A stretch of DNA of 64,000 nt from Roseovarius arcticus (lineage in GTDB: Bacteria; Pseudomonadota; Alphaproteobacteria; Rhodobacterales; Rhodobacteraceae): positions 3,038,001 to 3,102,000 of the forward strand of contig NZ_SZZN01000001.1 in assembly GCF_006125015.1 (NCBI RefSeq). Reading direction: 5' to 3'. Under the pieces are notes generated by a model. It was not told the DNA's origin. It searched no databases and saw only the letters and a list, made by a program, of their open reading frames with translations. Below are positions 24,798 through 33,987 of this stretch, piece after piece. Every line of letters begins with the position of its first letter. Position 1 is the first letter of the stretch. A program made the position numbers and the translations under genes.

Positions 24798-25606
24798 CCG
24801 GCGATCAGCACGATCCCCAGCGCCACGATGATCGCCGCGATCAGGCGCCGCCCGCGCGGCCCTTCACCAAACCATAACACGCCAATCATCGCGGCAAAGA
24901 TCACTGACGTCTCGCGCAGCGCAGATACCAGCCCAAGCGGCGCCAGCGTCTTGGCATATAGAACCAAGCCATAGGCGCAGCCCGATATAACCCCACCCAG
25001 CAAGGCCAGCGCGATGGTCTTGGCAGGTAGGGCGCGCAACCGTGCTATGCGCGTGGGAAAAATGTACATCGCCACCGTCACGTTGCCGATAAACACCCAC
25101 CCGATATAGGCCACCGGATTGCCTGATGCCCGCACCCCCATCCCGTCGACCAGTGTGTAGCTGGCCACGATCACGCCGACACCGATCGCCGCCATGACGC
25201 CCGCCAACGGCAGCGCGCCGCGCAGAACCGGGGCGGCCAACACCGAGATGCCGACGCTAATCGCCAGGATGCCCGCCCATGCGTAGGCGGGCAGTACCTC
25301 GCCCACCCAAAATTGCGCCCCAAGCGCCACCAGCAGCGGGGCAAGACCGCGCGAAATGGGATAGATAAGGCTCAGATCGCCCAGCCCATAGGCGACGTTC
25401 AGCAGCCAGAAGTAGCCCCAGTGAATGACGATGGACGCGATCAGCCACGGCACCGCGTCCCAAGACATGAACGGCGAATAGAACGCTAGCACCAGACCGA
25501 ACGCCGCCTGCCCCACACATATCAGCCCCGAGGTCAGCGCGCGGTCCCGCGCGCCCTTCATCACGGCATTCCAAAGCGCATGAAGCAGCGCGGCGCAGAG
25601 CACCAT
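24788..25606 (-). CDS. EamA/DMT-family transporter
   Basis: 272 residues with about ten hydrophobic segments and the two EamA halves, e.g. LLHALWNAVMKGARDRALT near the N-terminus, LSLIYPISRGLAPLLVALGA, and in the second half PLGLVSALRETSVIFAAMIGVLWFGE. Family members export or import small metabolites across the inner membrane. It follows the PbfA-like gene by 17 bases; a 7-bp hairpin (25610-25628) covers that junction and may affect coupling. The frame continues upstream of the ATG to a CTG near the previous stop, so a few more residues are possible. Its place suggests movement of an aminophosphonate or its product. Confidence 0.88.
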   Translation of the reverse strand: MVLCAALLHALWNAVMKGARDRALTSGLICVGQAAFGLVLAFYSPFMSWDAVPWLIASIVIHWGYFWLLNVAYGLGDLSLIYPISRGLAPLLVALGAQFWVGEVLPAYAWAGILAISVGISVLAAPVLRGALPLAGVMAAIGVGVIVASYTLVDGMGVRASGNPVAYIGWVFIGNVTVAMYIFPTRIARLRALPAKTIALALLGGVISGCAYGLVLYAKTLAPLGLVSALRETSVIFAAMIGVLWFGEGPRGRRLIAAIIVALGIVLIAGHG

Positions 25607-25623
25607 AAGGCTGACAGTTAGTG

Positions 25624-26979
25624 TCAGCTTGCCGCGTCCCGAATTGCGGTCACGACGATGTTCAGCGCGCGATCCAGATCATCCTTCGGGATGGTCAGCG
25701 GCGGTGACAGGGTCAGCACGCAGCCTTGGGATATTTTGAAGCTGAGGCCCGCGTCGAGACAGGCGTAATAGATACTCTCGGCCAGCGCATTTCCGGGGGT
25801 TTTACCCTCACGCTCCTGCACGATCTCGACGCCGAACATCAGGCCGCGGCCCCGAATATCACCAACGATACGGCAGCCGTCCAAGCGGTCACGCAGCATG
25901 TTCATCGCGTAATCGCCCAGCTCGGCCGAACGCTCGACAAGGTTCTCGTCCTCGATGATTTCCAGCGTGGTCAGCGCCGCGCGGGCGGTCACCGGGTTTT
26001 TCTCATGCGTGTAATGCCCGATGGCAAAATCACCGCATACGTCCAGATCGCGACGCGCAACGCAGGCCGCAATGGGCAGGATGCCCCCGCCCAGTGCCTT
26101 GCCCATCGTCACGATATCTGGGATCACATTGTCATGCTCAAACGCGAACATGCGGCCCGTTTTGCCCAGGCCTGTCGGTATCTCGTCAAAGATCAGCAGC
26201 GCGCCGTGGCGATCGCACGCCTCGCGCACCGCCTTCCAAAAACCGGGGGGCGGCACGTAGGGCACCGCGCGCATTGGCTCGGCTATCACAGCCGCGACAT
26301 CGCCCTCACGCTCGAGTACGTAGTCTACCATCTTGGCGCAAGCCAACCCGCAGACGTCCGGCCCCGCGTGGTTGTAGGGGCAGCGATAGCAGGCGAAGGG
26401 CGCAACATGCTCGGCGCCAGGTATCAGCGGCCCGGCAATATGGCTGCGGAACGTCGCCTCGCCGCCGACGCTGGCCGCGCCCATCCCCGCACCGTGGAAG
26501 GCATCCCAGAAACTGACCGTCTTGAACCGGCCCGTCGCCGCGCGCGCGATTTTCAGTGCGACCTCATTGGCGTCCGAACCGCCCGTGGTGAACAGCGTCT
26601 TGCCCAGATCGCCGGGTGCGATCTCGGCCAATTTCTCGGCCAGTTGCGTCGCAGGCTCGTTGGTGAAACGGCGGGGGGCGAATGGCAGCGCGTCCATCTG
26701 TGCCGCGATGGCGGCCTTGAGGCGCGGATGGCCGTACCCAATATGGTGCAGCGAATTGCCGTGGAAATCCATGAAACGCCGGCCATCGAGGTCTTCGATC
26801 CAGATGCCTTCGGCCTTTGCGATGGTGCTGACACAGGGGCTGCTCAGGCTCTGGTGCAAAAACGCGTTCGAGTCGCGCTGCAGCAGCGGCGCAGAATTCG
26901 GCCCGATTGATTTCTTCAGCCACGCCTGACGCGCCTTCGAGGTGTTGGATTCGCCTTCGGTGTGAACAATCGGGGTCAT
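25624..26979 (-). CDS. pbfA: Class III PLP enzyme, probable (R)-1-hydroxy-2-aminoethylphosphonate ammonia-lyase (PbfA-like)
   Basis: 451 residues of the class III aminotransferase fold. PLP marks: FTTGGSDANEVALKIARAATG (about 130), the Asp in LIFDEIPTGLGKTGRMFA (265), and the Schiff-base Lys in VTMGKALGGGILPIA (294). A Cys-rich segment CYRCPYNHAGPDVCGLACAK (197-215) is characteristic of this subgroup. PLP enzymes of this type that sit in phnWAY or phnWX clusters were shown to be PbfA, which eliminates ammonia from hydroxylated AEP to give phosphonoacetaldehyde, feeding the same pathway. The identification rests on gene context and fold; a transaminase is the alternative. GAGGCACCC is the ribosome site. 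An intrinsic terminator separates it from phnY. Confidence 0.7.
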   Translation of the reverse strand: MTPIVHTEGESNTSKARQAWLKKSIGPNSAPLLQRDSNAFLHQSLSSPCVSTIAKAEGIWIEDLDGRRFMDFHGNSLHHIGYGHPRLKAAIAAQMDALPFAPRRFTNEPATQLAEKLAEIAPGDLGKTLFTTGGSDANEVALKIARAATGRFKTVSFWDAFHGAGMGAASVGGEATFRSHIAGPLIPGAEHVAPFACYRCPYNHAGPDVCGLACAKMVDYVLEREGDVAAVIAEPMRAVPYVPPPGFWKAVREACDRHGALLIFDEIPTGLGKTGRMFAFEHDNVIPDIVTMGKALGGGILPIAACVARRDLDVCGDFAIGHYTHEKNPVTARAALTTLEIIEDENLVERSAELGDYAMNMLRDRLDGCRIVGDIRGRGLMFGVEIVQEREGKTPGNALAESIYYACLDAGLSFKISQGCVLTLSPPLTIPKDDLDRALNIVVTAIRDAAS

Positions 26980-27010
26980 GGGTGCCTCGTCTTTGGGGTG
27001 CCGGTGGCGT

Positions 27011-27040
27011 CAAAAAAGAGAGGCCCGACATGCGGGCCTC
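27011..27040 (-). terminator. Intrinsic terminator between phnY and the PbfA-like gene
   Basis: GAGGCCCG (27020-27027) and CGGGCCTC (27033-27040) make a perfect 8-bp stem with a five-base loop; on the minus strand it is followed by TCTTTTTT. This is a textbook rho-independent terminator 19 bases after the phnY stop, so phnWAY forms one unit and the PbfA-like gene depends on read-through or its own promoter. Confidence 0.9.
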
Positions 27041-27058
27041 AAGTCTCAGGAAGAGTGG

Positions 27059-28507
27059 CTATACCGGCCAAGGAAGCGAGTATGTTTTAACATTGGTGAA
27101 GAACTTCATCGCCTCGATGACGCCCTCTTTTACGCCATTTCCGCTATCTTTGATCCCGCCGAAGGGCGACATTTCTATCCGGTAGCCGGGCTGTTCCCAG
27201 ATATTGCATGTGCCCACGTTCAGCCCGTTGATATAGGCGATAGCGCGGTTCAGATCGTTGGTGCAGACGCCGGACGACAGGCCAAAGGGCGTCGAGTTCG
27301 AAATCTTCATCACCTCGGCGTCGTCATCTGGCACACGCACGATGGGGATGATGGGGCCAAATGTTTCCTCCATCACCAGCTCGCTGTCGTGAGGCACAAA
27401 ATCCACTACAATAGGCGGCAGTAGCGCGCCTTGCCGTTTGGGATGATAGAGTATCTTGGCACCCTGCTTTTCTGCGTCCAGAACACGGTTTTCGAAAATT
27501 TCGGCGGCTTTGGAGTGAATCACGCAGCCCAGCTGTGTTTCTGGGTCTTGCGGGTCACCAAAGCGGATTGCCTTGGCCTTTTCCAGCACCAGCGGCACGA
27601 AGCGGTCCGCGACCGATTCCTGAACCAAAATACGCTTGATCGCGGTGCAACGCTGGCCAGAATTGCCCGTCGCGCCCGCAACGGCGATGGTTGCGGCCTT
27701 ATCTAGATCGGCATCAGACAGGTCGTTGCAGATGATCAGCGGATCGTTTCCGCCCAGCTCCAGCGCTTGGCGTTTATAGCCTGCCTTGGATGCGATCATC
27801 TTGCCCACCGGGACGCCGCCTGTGAACGTGATGATATCGATATGCTCGTTGGTGATCATCTCGTCCCCAATATCGCCGGGCAGGCCGGTGACGATCTGAA
27901 ACATTTCGGGCGGCAGGCCGGCCTCATAGAGGATATCGGCCAGCGCAATCGCGGTTAGCGGCGTCAGCTCGGTCGGTTTGCAGACCATGCAATTATTCGT
28001 GGCAATTGACGGCGCGATCTTGTGGCTGACCATGTTCAGCGGGTGGTTGAACGGGGTAATCGCGCTAATGCAGCGCACCGGCTCGCGCATGGTGTAGATG
28101 TTACGCGCCTTCCCATTGTGCGTCAGGTCGCACGAGAAGATCTCGCCATCGTCAATCAGTGCCTGACCTGCGGCAAATTGGTAGACATCCTGCGCGCGCT
28201 TCGTCTCGTAAATGGCGTGCTGGTGGCAAATACCTAGCTCCAACGTCAGCCACTTTGCCAAATACTCGCGCTTTTCGCCGATCAGCTGGCCTGCGCGGGT
28301 CAGGATCTGGCTACGCTCGTAGCGGGTCAGGGTCGACTTGTAATTTGCGGCGATCTCGAACGCGCGGCGCGCGTGCTCAGCCTTGCCCGCGGGGACGGTG
28401 CCCACGACCTCATCGGTGTAGGGATAGAGCACCTCGATGACATCATCGGTAAAGACGATTTCGCCGCCGATGCGCATTCCCTCGTGGCGTTGCTCGATCT
28501 TGGTCAT
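27059..28507 (-). CDS. phnY: Phosphonoacetaldehyde dehydrogenase
   Basis: 482 residues, an aldehyde dehydrogenase of full length. Key residues: Asn154 in [10 protein letters not shown], Lys177 in [12 protein letters not shown], the general base Glu250 in ALELGGNDP and the nucleophile Cys287 in [12 protein letters not shown]. PhnY oxidises phosphonoacetaldehyde, produced by PhnW, to phosphonoacetate with NAD(P). The name is fixed by its place directly after phnA and phnW: the gap to phnA is 11 bases. A strong terminator follows. Confidence 0.93.
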   Translation of the reverse strand: MTKIEQRHEGMRIGGEIVFTDDVIEVLYPYTDEVVGTVPAGKAEHARRAFEIAANYKSTLTRYERSQILTRAGQLIGEKREYLAKWLTLELGICHQHAIYETKRAQDVYQFAAGQALIDDGEIFSCDLTHNGKARNIYTMREPVRCISAITPFNHPLNMVSHKIAPSIATNNCMVCKPTELTPLTAIALADILYEAGLPPEMFQIVTGLPGDIGDEMITNEHIDIITFTGGVPVGKMIASKAGYKRQALELGGNDPLIICNDLSDADLDKAATIAVAGATGNSGQRCTAIKRILVQESVADRFVPLVLEKAKAIRFGDPQDPETQLGCVIHSKAAEIFENRVLDAEKQGAKILYHPKRQGALLPPIVVDFVPHDSELVMEETFGPIIPIVRVPDDDAEVMKISNSTPFGLSSGVCTNDLNRAIAYINGLNVGTCNIWEQPGYRIEMSPFGGIKDSGNGVKEGVIEAMKFFTNVKTYSLPWPV

Positions 28508-28518
28508 GGGCTGGCCCC

Positions 28519-29763
28519 TTACTGCGCGGCGGCGGTGGTGGCGTAATAGAATGCGTCGAAATTACGCAATTCCGGCTTGCTGGGCAGGTCGAGTTTGCGG
28601 TTCGCGATGAAGGGCACGACCTGCTCGGTCAGGCCGCCGTGGCTGCGCAGCGGCTCGTTCAGGGCGGCCAGATCATGGCGATGCTCGGACGTGCCGATGG
28701 TCATGTTTTCGGTCGAGATCATGACGATATCGCCGATGCGATCCTCTGGCAGCTCAAAGCGTTTGACGGCCTCTTCTTTGCTGATGACTTCCAGCAGCTC
28801 GTCGTGCTTTTTAAGGCGCGCGATGATGTCGGCGCGGTCGGCGTTCTTGGGCAGGTAGGCGGTGGCAAAGCCGCCCAGCGCGCCGTGGTGGACAACATAG
28901 GGATCAGTGATTGGCAGGATAACGCGGGCCGCAGCCTCGCCCAGCCATTCGTCCATCAAATCCTGCACATAGATGACCTGCGGATCGCCATTGGCGTCAT
29001 GTTTCGGCTTCATGCCGTGGTCCGCTGTCACAACGATAGCCGCGCCCATCTCATCAAGTTGGCCCAGATATTTGTCGAACATCTTGTAGAACGATTTGGC
29101 CTCGGCGTCGTCGGGCGCATACTTGTGCTGAACATAGTCGGTGGTGGTCAGATACATCACGTCCGGCTTCCACTCCCGCAGCAGCTTGACGCCGGCGGCG
29201 AACACGAATTCCGACAGCTCGGCAGAATATACCTCGGGCTGCGCCATGCCCAGCCACTTGCTGGCGGCGTCCTGCCCATGCTCGGCCTGCGTGGAGGTAT
29301 CGGATTTCTCGGCCGAGAAGCATTTGGCGCGGTCGTCGTCGAACTTGAGCCCCGCGCCCAAGAGCGCGCGCAGCTTGTCTTTGGCGGTGACGATGGCGAC
29401 GCGGGCGCCCGCCTCGTAGAATTTGCTGAACACGGTCGGCGCGCGTAGGAAGCGGACGTCGTTCATCATCACCTCTTCGCCAGTATCCGGATCATAGAGG
29501 TAATTGCCGCAGATCCCGTGGACGATGGGCGGGCGGCCCGTCGCGATGCTTAGGTTATTGGGGTTGGTAAAGGACGGGATCACCGAATGGGCCAGCCGGT
29601 CGGTGCCCGTCTCCTTCATCCGCGCAAGGTTCGGCATCAGGCCATCCGCGATGGCTTTTGTCAGATATTCCGGCTCGCAGCCGTCGAGGCAGATGGCGAT
29701 GGCACAGACCTTGGGCGCGGGATAGGTGCGGTCGTTGGCAGTGACGGGGTTGGTTACGGGCAT
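28519..29763 (-). CDS. phnA: Phosphonoacetate hydrolase
   Basis: 414 residues, alkaline-phosphatase superfamily. The metal and nucleophile region is [11 protein letters not shown] (Asp27) and [17 protein letters not shown] (Thr66 as nucleophile); later metal ligands are in [13 protein letters not shown] and a C-terminal SHGGLTEQ block. PhnA cleaves phosphonoacetate to acetate and phosphate using two zinc ions, the last step of the PhnW-PhnY-PhnA route. It lies between phnW (16-base gap) and phnY, all on one strand. It should not be confused with the unrelated E. coli protein once called PhnA. Confidence 0.94.
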   Translation of the reverse strand: MPVTNPVTANDRTYPAPKVCAIAICLDGCEPEYLTKAIADGLMPNLARMKETGTDRLAHSVIPSFTNPNNLSIATGRPPIVHGICGNYLYDPDTGEEVMMNDVRFLRAPTVFSKFYEAGARVAIVTAKDKLRALLGAGLKFDDDRAKCFSAEKSDTSTQAEHGQDAASKWLGMAQPEVYSAELSEFVFAAGVKLLREWKPDVMYLTTTDYVQHKYAPDDAEAKSFYKMFDKYLGQLDEMGAAIVVTADHGMKPKHDANGDPQVIYVQDLMDEWLGEAAARVILPITDPYVVHHGALGGFATAYLPKNADRADIIARLKKHDELLEVISKEEAVKRFELPEDRIGDIVMISTENMTIGTSEHRHDLAALNEPLRSHGGLTEQVVPFIANRKLDLPSKPELRNFDAFYYATTAAAQ

Positions 29764-29779
29764 CTTAGTTCCTTAAAAT

Positions 29780-30964
29780 TCAGGCGGCCAGCTTGGCGCG
29801 TTCTTCCAGCGCGATGGCCGGCGGTGTGGCGTCGGTGACGCCCATTTCCTTGAGCGATGCGGCGGCGGCATCGACCACCTTGCGCATCACGTGTTCGTCC
29901 ATCTGCCCGATGCAGCCGACGCGGAAGCTGTCCACGATGGTTAACTTGCCGGGGTAGATGATGAAACCTTTGTCCTTCATCAGGCTATAAAAGCGATCAA
30001 AGACGAAGCTCTCATCCGCAGGGCAGAAAAATGTGACGATGATTGGTGACAGCCAGCGATCTTTGAGCAGCGTCTCAAAACCGAGGCCGCGCATCCCCTC
30101 GACCATTACGTCGCGGTTGCGTGCATACCTCGCGCCGCGCCCAGCAACGCCGCCCTCAACCTCGTGTGCGCGGAGGGCCACGAGGAACGCCGCGACCACA
30201 TGGGTCGGCGGGGTAAATCGCCATTGGCCGGTTTTGTTCATATGCGCCCATTGCGCGTGAACGTCGAGGCTAAGCGAATGACTGCGGCCTTTAGCGGCCT
30301 CCAACTCAGACTTGCGCGCAATGACAAAGCCAAAGCCGGGCACGCCCTCGATGCATTTGTTGGCGGACGATACCAGCGCCTCATAGCGGATTTCGGACGG
30401 CTTTAGCTCAATCGCGCCAAAGGCCGACATCGAATCGATCAGCAGCTTGCGGCCTGCCGCATATGTCGCCTCCGATATTTCCTGCACCGGGTTCAGAATA
30501 CCGCTCGACGTTTCGCAATGAATGGCGATGACGTGGGTAATGGCGGGATCGTTCGCGAGGATCTGCGCAACCTCTTCGCCCCGCGGGGGCAGGTAGTCGC
30601 CCTTATCCAGCACGATGTGATCGCGGCCCAGATACTCCAGCGTTTGCACTGTGCGTTTGCCATAGGCGCCGTTGGCCAGCACCAGCGCCTTGCCGTCCTT
30701 GGGCAGAAATGACGCCAGCATCGCCTCGACCGCAAAGGTGCCGCTGCCTTGCATCGGGACGCAGTCGAAATCGTCCTTACCGTCGCCCAACAGCACCAGC
30801 AGCCGGGTGCGCACCTCAGCTGTCATGCCGCGAAAATCGTCGTCCCAACTGCCCCAGTCACGCAGCATCGCCTCCTTGGTGGCCAGCGATGTGGTCAGCG
30901 GACCGGGCGTAAGCAGGTAAGGCTCACCCAGATGCGGGGCCTCAAGAGGGGGGGTCTCGGCCAT
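29780..30964 (-). CDS. phnW: 2-aminoethylphosphonate--pyruvate transaminase
   Basis: 394 residues from the ATG at 30964, which has GGAGA before it; the frame is open to 31033 but the added residues are not family-like. The class V aminotransferase marks are YLLTPGPLTTSLATKEAMLRDWGS (given as position 17-40), the Asp in LLIDSMSAFGAI and the PLP Lys203 in VSSANKCIEGVPG. It moves the amino group of AEP to pyruvate, giving phosphonoacetaldehyde and alanine. First gene of the phnWAY operon, divergent from a LysR gene with a dyad element between them. A short C-terminal extension (DATPPAIALEERAKLAA) goes beyond many homologues. Confidence 0.95.
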   Translation of the reverse strand: MAETPPLEAPHLGEPYLLTPGPLTTSLATKEAMLRDWGSWDDDFRGMTAEVRTRLLVLLGDGKDDFDCVPMQGSGTFAVEAMLASFLPKDGKALVLANGAYGKRTVQTLEYLGRDHIVLDKGDYLPPRGEEVAQILANDPAITHVIAIHCETSSGILNPVQEISEATYAAGRKLLIDSMSAFGAIELKPSEIRYEALVSSANKCIEGVPGFGFVIARKSELEAAKGRSHSLSLDVHAQWAHMNKTGQWRFTPPTHVVAAFLVALRAHEVEGGVAGRGARYARNRDVMVEGMRGLGFETLLKDRWLSPIIVTFFCPADESFVFDRFYSLMKDKGFIIYPGKLTIVDSFRVGCIGQMDEHVMRKVVDAAAASLKEMGVTDATPPAIALEERAKLAA

Positions 30965-31043
30965 GGACGTATCTCCGAAATAGCTGTTTCTAGAATAGGA
31001 TTGCCGCAAGCGTGCCCATATGTAAAATTGCAATAATCAATTA

Positions 31044-31066
31044 AAGCATAGGCGCGACTTATGCTT
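31044..31066. promoter_or_regulatory. LysR-type operator in the phnW / lysR divergent promoter
   Basis: AAGCATA at 31044-31050 and TATGCTT at 31060-31066 are perfect 7-bp inverted arms with a nine-base spacer. They contain the classic T-N11-A LysR core (T at 31049, A at 31061). The element lies 18 bases before the regulator's start codon and about 80 bases from the phnW start, a usual place for autorepression and activation of the divergent operon. Confidence 0.65.
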
Positions 31067-31084
31067 CTTTACCAGAGAGGCCCT

Positions 31085-31960
31085 ATGCGGCACAGCCAGC
31101 TACGCGCGTTTCACCATGTCGCCGCCCTTGGCGGATTTTCGCGCGCGGCTGAGGCGCTATTTCTAACGCAGCCCGCCATATCGGAGCAGGTTCGCAAGCT
31201 GGAACAGGCCTATGATGTGCTGCTGTTTCACCGCGAACGGCGGCGCGTGCGTCTGACCGAAACGGGCGAGCATCTATTCCTGCTGACCAAGCAATTTTTT
31301 GAGGTCGAGCAGCGCATCGCCGACTACATGACCGAAACCCGCGCCCGCGTGGAGGGCGAACTGCGCATCGTCGCCGACAGCGCGCATCACGTGATCGACA
31401 TGCTGACCCAGTTTCGCCAGAAATATCCGGGCGTGACCCTGTCACTGCGCAGCGGCAACACCGAGGGAATCTTGCATGACTTGCGCAGCTACGACGCCGA
31501 GATTGGCGTAATTGGCGACGCACCTTCGGGGCCCGACTTGCAACTGCTGGATCTGGGCGACACGCCCATCGTCGCCTTTGCGGCGGCGGGTTTGCTGGAC
31601 GATCCTGCCGCCGGGCTAACGCTGGCGCAGGCCGCCAAGTGGCCGCTGATCCTGCGCGAGGCGGGATCGAAAACACGCGCCAGCCTAGAGGAACAGGCAG
31701 GAAAGCTGGGTATCACCCTGAGCCCCGCTATCGTGGCCGAGGGACGCGAGGCGGTGCGCGAAATGGTGGCATCCGGCGCCGGGATCGGCTTCGTCTCGCA
31801 GGCGGAATTCGGGTATGATCCGCGGCTGGTGCAAATACCGCTGACGGATGTAGATATTCGGATGCGCGAGACGATCGTGCACCTAAGCCAGCGCAGCGAG
31901 GTGCGGGTAATCCGCGCCTTCATGGAATTCGCGCGCGCGGGTGCACCGCCGCAGGACTAG
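31085..31960 (+). CDS. LysR-family regulator of the AEP cluster
   Basis: 291 residues from the ATG at 31085 (AGAGAGG lies upstream; the frame is open from 31061). N-terminal wHTH: HSQLRAFHHVAALGGFSRAA, then LTQPAISEQVRKLEQAYDVLLF and RRRVRLTETGEHLFLL. A LysR effector domain follows (SGNTEGILHDLRSYDAEIGVIG). It is divergent from phnW and converges with the ABC permease gene, overlapping its stop by four bases, so it sits in the middle of AEP catabolism and uptake. LysR proteins in this position are known to induce AEP genes in response to the substrate, independent of phosphate status; that role is inferred here. Confidence 0.9.
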   Translation: MRHSQLRAFHHVAALGGFSRAAEALFLTQPAISEQVRKLEQAYDVLLFHRERRRVRLTETGEHLFLLTKQFFEVEQRIADYMTETRARVEGELRIVADSAHHVIDMLTQFRQKYPGVTLSLRSGNTEGILHDLRSYDAEIGVIGDAPSGPDLQLLDLGDTPIVAFAAAGLLDDPAAGLTLAQAAKWPLILREAGSKTRASLEEQAGKLGITLSPAIVAEGREAVREMVASGAGIGFVSQAEFGYDPRLVQIPLTDVDIRMRETIVHLSQRSEVRVIRAFMEFARAGAPPQD

Positions 31961-33984
31961 CGGGTGCGCCACGCCTGCGTGCGTCCCAAGATCCCTCTGG
32001 ACGCGATGAGGTGGATGATCCGCGCAAACGCGTTGGTATAGAAAATCATCATCCCCATCGCCGCCGCCGGGGCGATATCGCCCGCGTCGTCCATATTGAG
32101 CACAGCAATCGACGCCAGCGCCGTGTCGGTCGAATAAAGGAAAACGACTGCCGATACCGTCGTCATCGCGTTGACGAACAGATAGATCGAAATGTCGAGG
32201 ATCGCAGGTAGGCAAACCGGGACAGTGACGCGCGCAAACAGCTTCATGGTTGGTTGCTTGAGCGACGCCGCGACAGATTCGAACTCACCGTCCATCTGCT
32301 TGAGTGCGGTCACAGCGGTCAGATGCGACACGGTGTAAAAGTGAGTGACCGTCGACACGACGAGGATCACCATCGTGCCGTAAATCACGTTCAGCGGATT
32401 ATCGGGATTGTTGAAAAAGAAGATGTAAGCGAGGCCCAAGACCATTCCGGGGATCGCCATGGGTAGCATCGCAAAGCCCTGAAATATTGCGCGTCCGGTT
32501 GTGAAACCCTTCGACTTCTCGACGAGGTAGGCGCCAAAGAATACGACCGCCGTGCCGATAACCGCCGTGAGCAGGCCCAGCTTGATCGAGTTGTAATACG
32601 CCTCCCAGCCGCCGCCATCCATGCGGTTGAATTGAAAGTTCTTCAGACTGAGGCTAAGATCGTAAGGCCAAAATTTAACCAGTGCGGCAAACTGGCAAAT
32701 GGCGAGGATGCCGACAATAAATATACCGACCAGCGTGCAATAGATCAGGAATATCCTGTCCATCTTCTTGTCCGGTTTGGGCTGGAACGGGACGGACCGC
32801 GCCGATAGGGATGAGATCTGTTTCGACTGCACCAGCCGGTCAATGGCGAAGGCGAAGATCGCAGGTATCACGAGGACGACGGACACCACCGCGCCCATCT
32901 CAAAATTCTGCTGGCCGATGACCTGTTTGTAGATATCGACCGCCAGCACGTTGAACTGGCCGCCGATAACCTTGGGCAGGCCAAAATCGGTGATCACCAA
33001 GTTAAACACCACGAACGCCGCAGAAATCAGGCCATAACGTGCAGCGGGAATCGTGACCGTCCAGAATGTGCGCCACGGCGACGCGCGCAAGGAGGTGGCC
33101 GCCTCGTACAGCCGCGCGTCCGATATCGCGAGCGCGGTTGATATGATGATGAATGCATGCGGAAAGGTGAAGAAAACTGAACCGATCAGGATGCCGATGG
33201 GGCCGTAGATCGACGCGCCAAAGAGCAATTCTTTGAGCATTCCCTGATTGCCGAAGAGATAGACCAAGGCAATGCCGGGCAAGAGTGACGGGACCAGAAT
33301 GGGCATCATCGCGATCAGCCGGAACACGCCCTTGAACCTTATGCAGCTACGGTTCAGCGCATAGGCAAACCAGAACGCCAGCGCCACGGTGATGACCGTG
33401 CTAACGGCGGCGATCCATAGCGAGTTCTTGATCGAGTTCGACAGCGCAGGGGTCGAGAAATACTCGACAAAGTTGCTGATACCGCGCGATTTCGTCGGTC
33501 GCAGCGACACGCGCCGGAACGTGTTACTGTCCAGTTGCTGCCATTCAGAACCAGTGTAAAGTGTTGAGCCAACTAGATAACGGCCATCCTCGGCGATTGA
33601 ACGGATCTTATACTCGACCGGGCTGCGAAAGCTGAAGTCCGGGAAAAAGCCTGTCACGCCGAGGCGGCCATCGGCATTGGTGTTCAAATCGCGCGGCGTG
33701 TACACACCAGCGGCTTCATTCAGCTCAAGACCGTTCAGAATCGTGCCGTCGAACGTGCCAGCCTCATCACTGACCTGAAACTCAAAGGCGGACAGATCAA
33801 ATCGGTAGGTCGACAGCGATTTTGAGAACATGATTGACAGCGGCATTACCAGCGTCACGATCAAATATAGCGCGATCACGATCATCCCGGCGCGCATCAG
33901 AATGTCGTCGCGGCTGAGCTTACCTTTGATTGCCGCGCCAGTAGGCATTTGAGATTGTGCGGGCGAATGGGCTGTATCGGTCAT
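31957..33984 (-). CDS. phnU: AEP-type ABC transporter permease, two fused permease domains
   Basis: 675 residues with around twelve membrane segments arranged as two binding-protein-dependent permease halves. The EAA-type loop of the first half is in YEAATSLRASPWRTFWTVTI (about residues 295-314) and of the second in FESVAASLKQPTMKLFARVT. Between segment 1 and the first half there is a periplasmic insert of about 110 residues. The fused, Fbp-like layout matches the permease of the putative AEP transporter (PhnU2/AepV-W type). It lies three bases after the ATPase gene and converges with the LysR gene. Confidence 0.9.
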   Translation of the reverse strand: MTDTAHSPAQSQMPTGAAIKGKLSRDDILMRAGMIVIALYLIVTLVMPLSIMFSKSLSTYRFDLSAFEFQVSDEAGTFDGTILNGLELNEAAGVYTPRDLNTNADGRLGVTGFFPDFSFRSPVEYKIRSIAEDGRYLVGSTLYTGSEWQQLDSNTFRRVSLRPTKSRGISNFVEYFSTPALSNSIKNSLWIAAVSTVITVALAFWFAYALNRSCIRFKGVFRLIAMMPILVPSLLPGIALVYLFGNQGMLKELLFGASIYGPIGILIGSVFFTFPHAFIIISTALAISDARLYEAATSLRASPWRTFWTVTIPAARYGLISAAFVVFNLVITDFGLPKVIGGQFNVLAVDIYKQVIGQQNFEMGAVVSVVLVIPAIFAFAIDRLVQSKQISSLSARSVPFQPKPDKKMDRIFLIYCTLVGIFIVGILAICQFAALVKFWPYDLSLSLKNFQFNRMDGGGWEAYYNSIKLGLLTAVIGTAVVFFGAYLVEKSKGFTTGRAIFQGFAMLPMAIPGMVLGLAYIFFFNNPDNPLNVIYGTMVILVVSTVTHFYTVSHLTAVTALKQMDGEFESVAASLKQPTMKLFARVTVPVCLPAILDISIYLFVNAMTTVSAVVFLYSTDTALASIAVLNMDDAGDIAPAAAMGMMIFYTNAFARIIHLIASRGILGRTQAWRTR

Positions 33985-33987
33985 CGA

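Noticed and set aside
25726..26910. 394-residue plus-strand frame
   Set aside because: It lies wholly opposite the PbfA-like PLP enzyme gene, whose motifs are clear; a long antisense frame is expected in GC-rich DNA.
28639..29448. 269-residue plus-strand frame
   Set aside because: Antisense to phnA, whose catalytic residues are visible.
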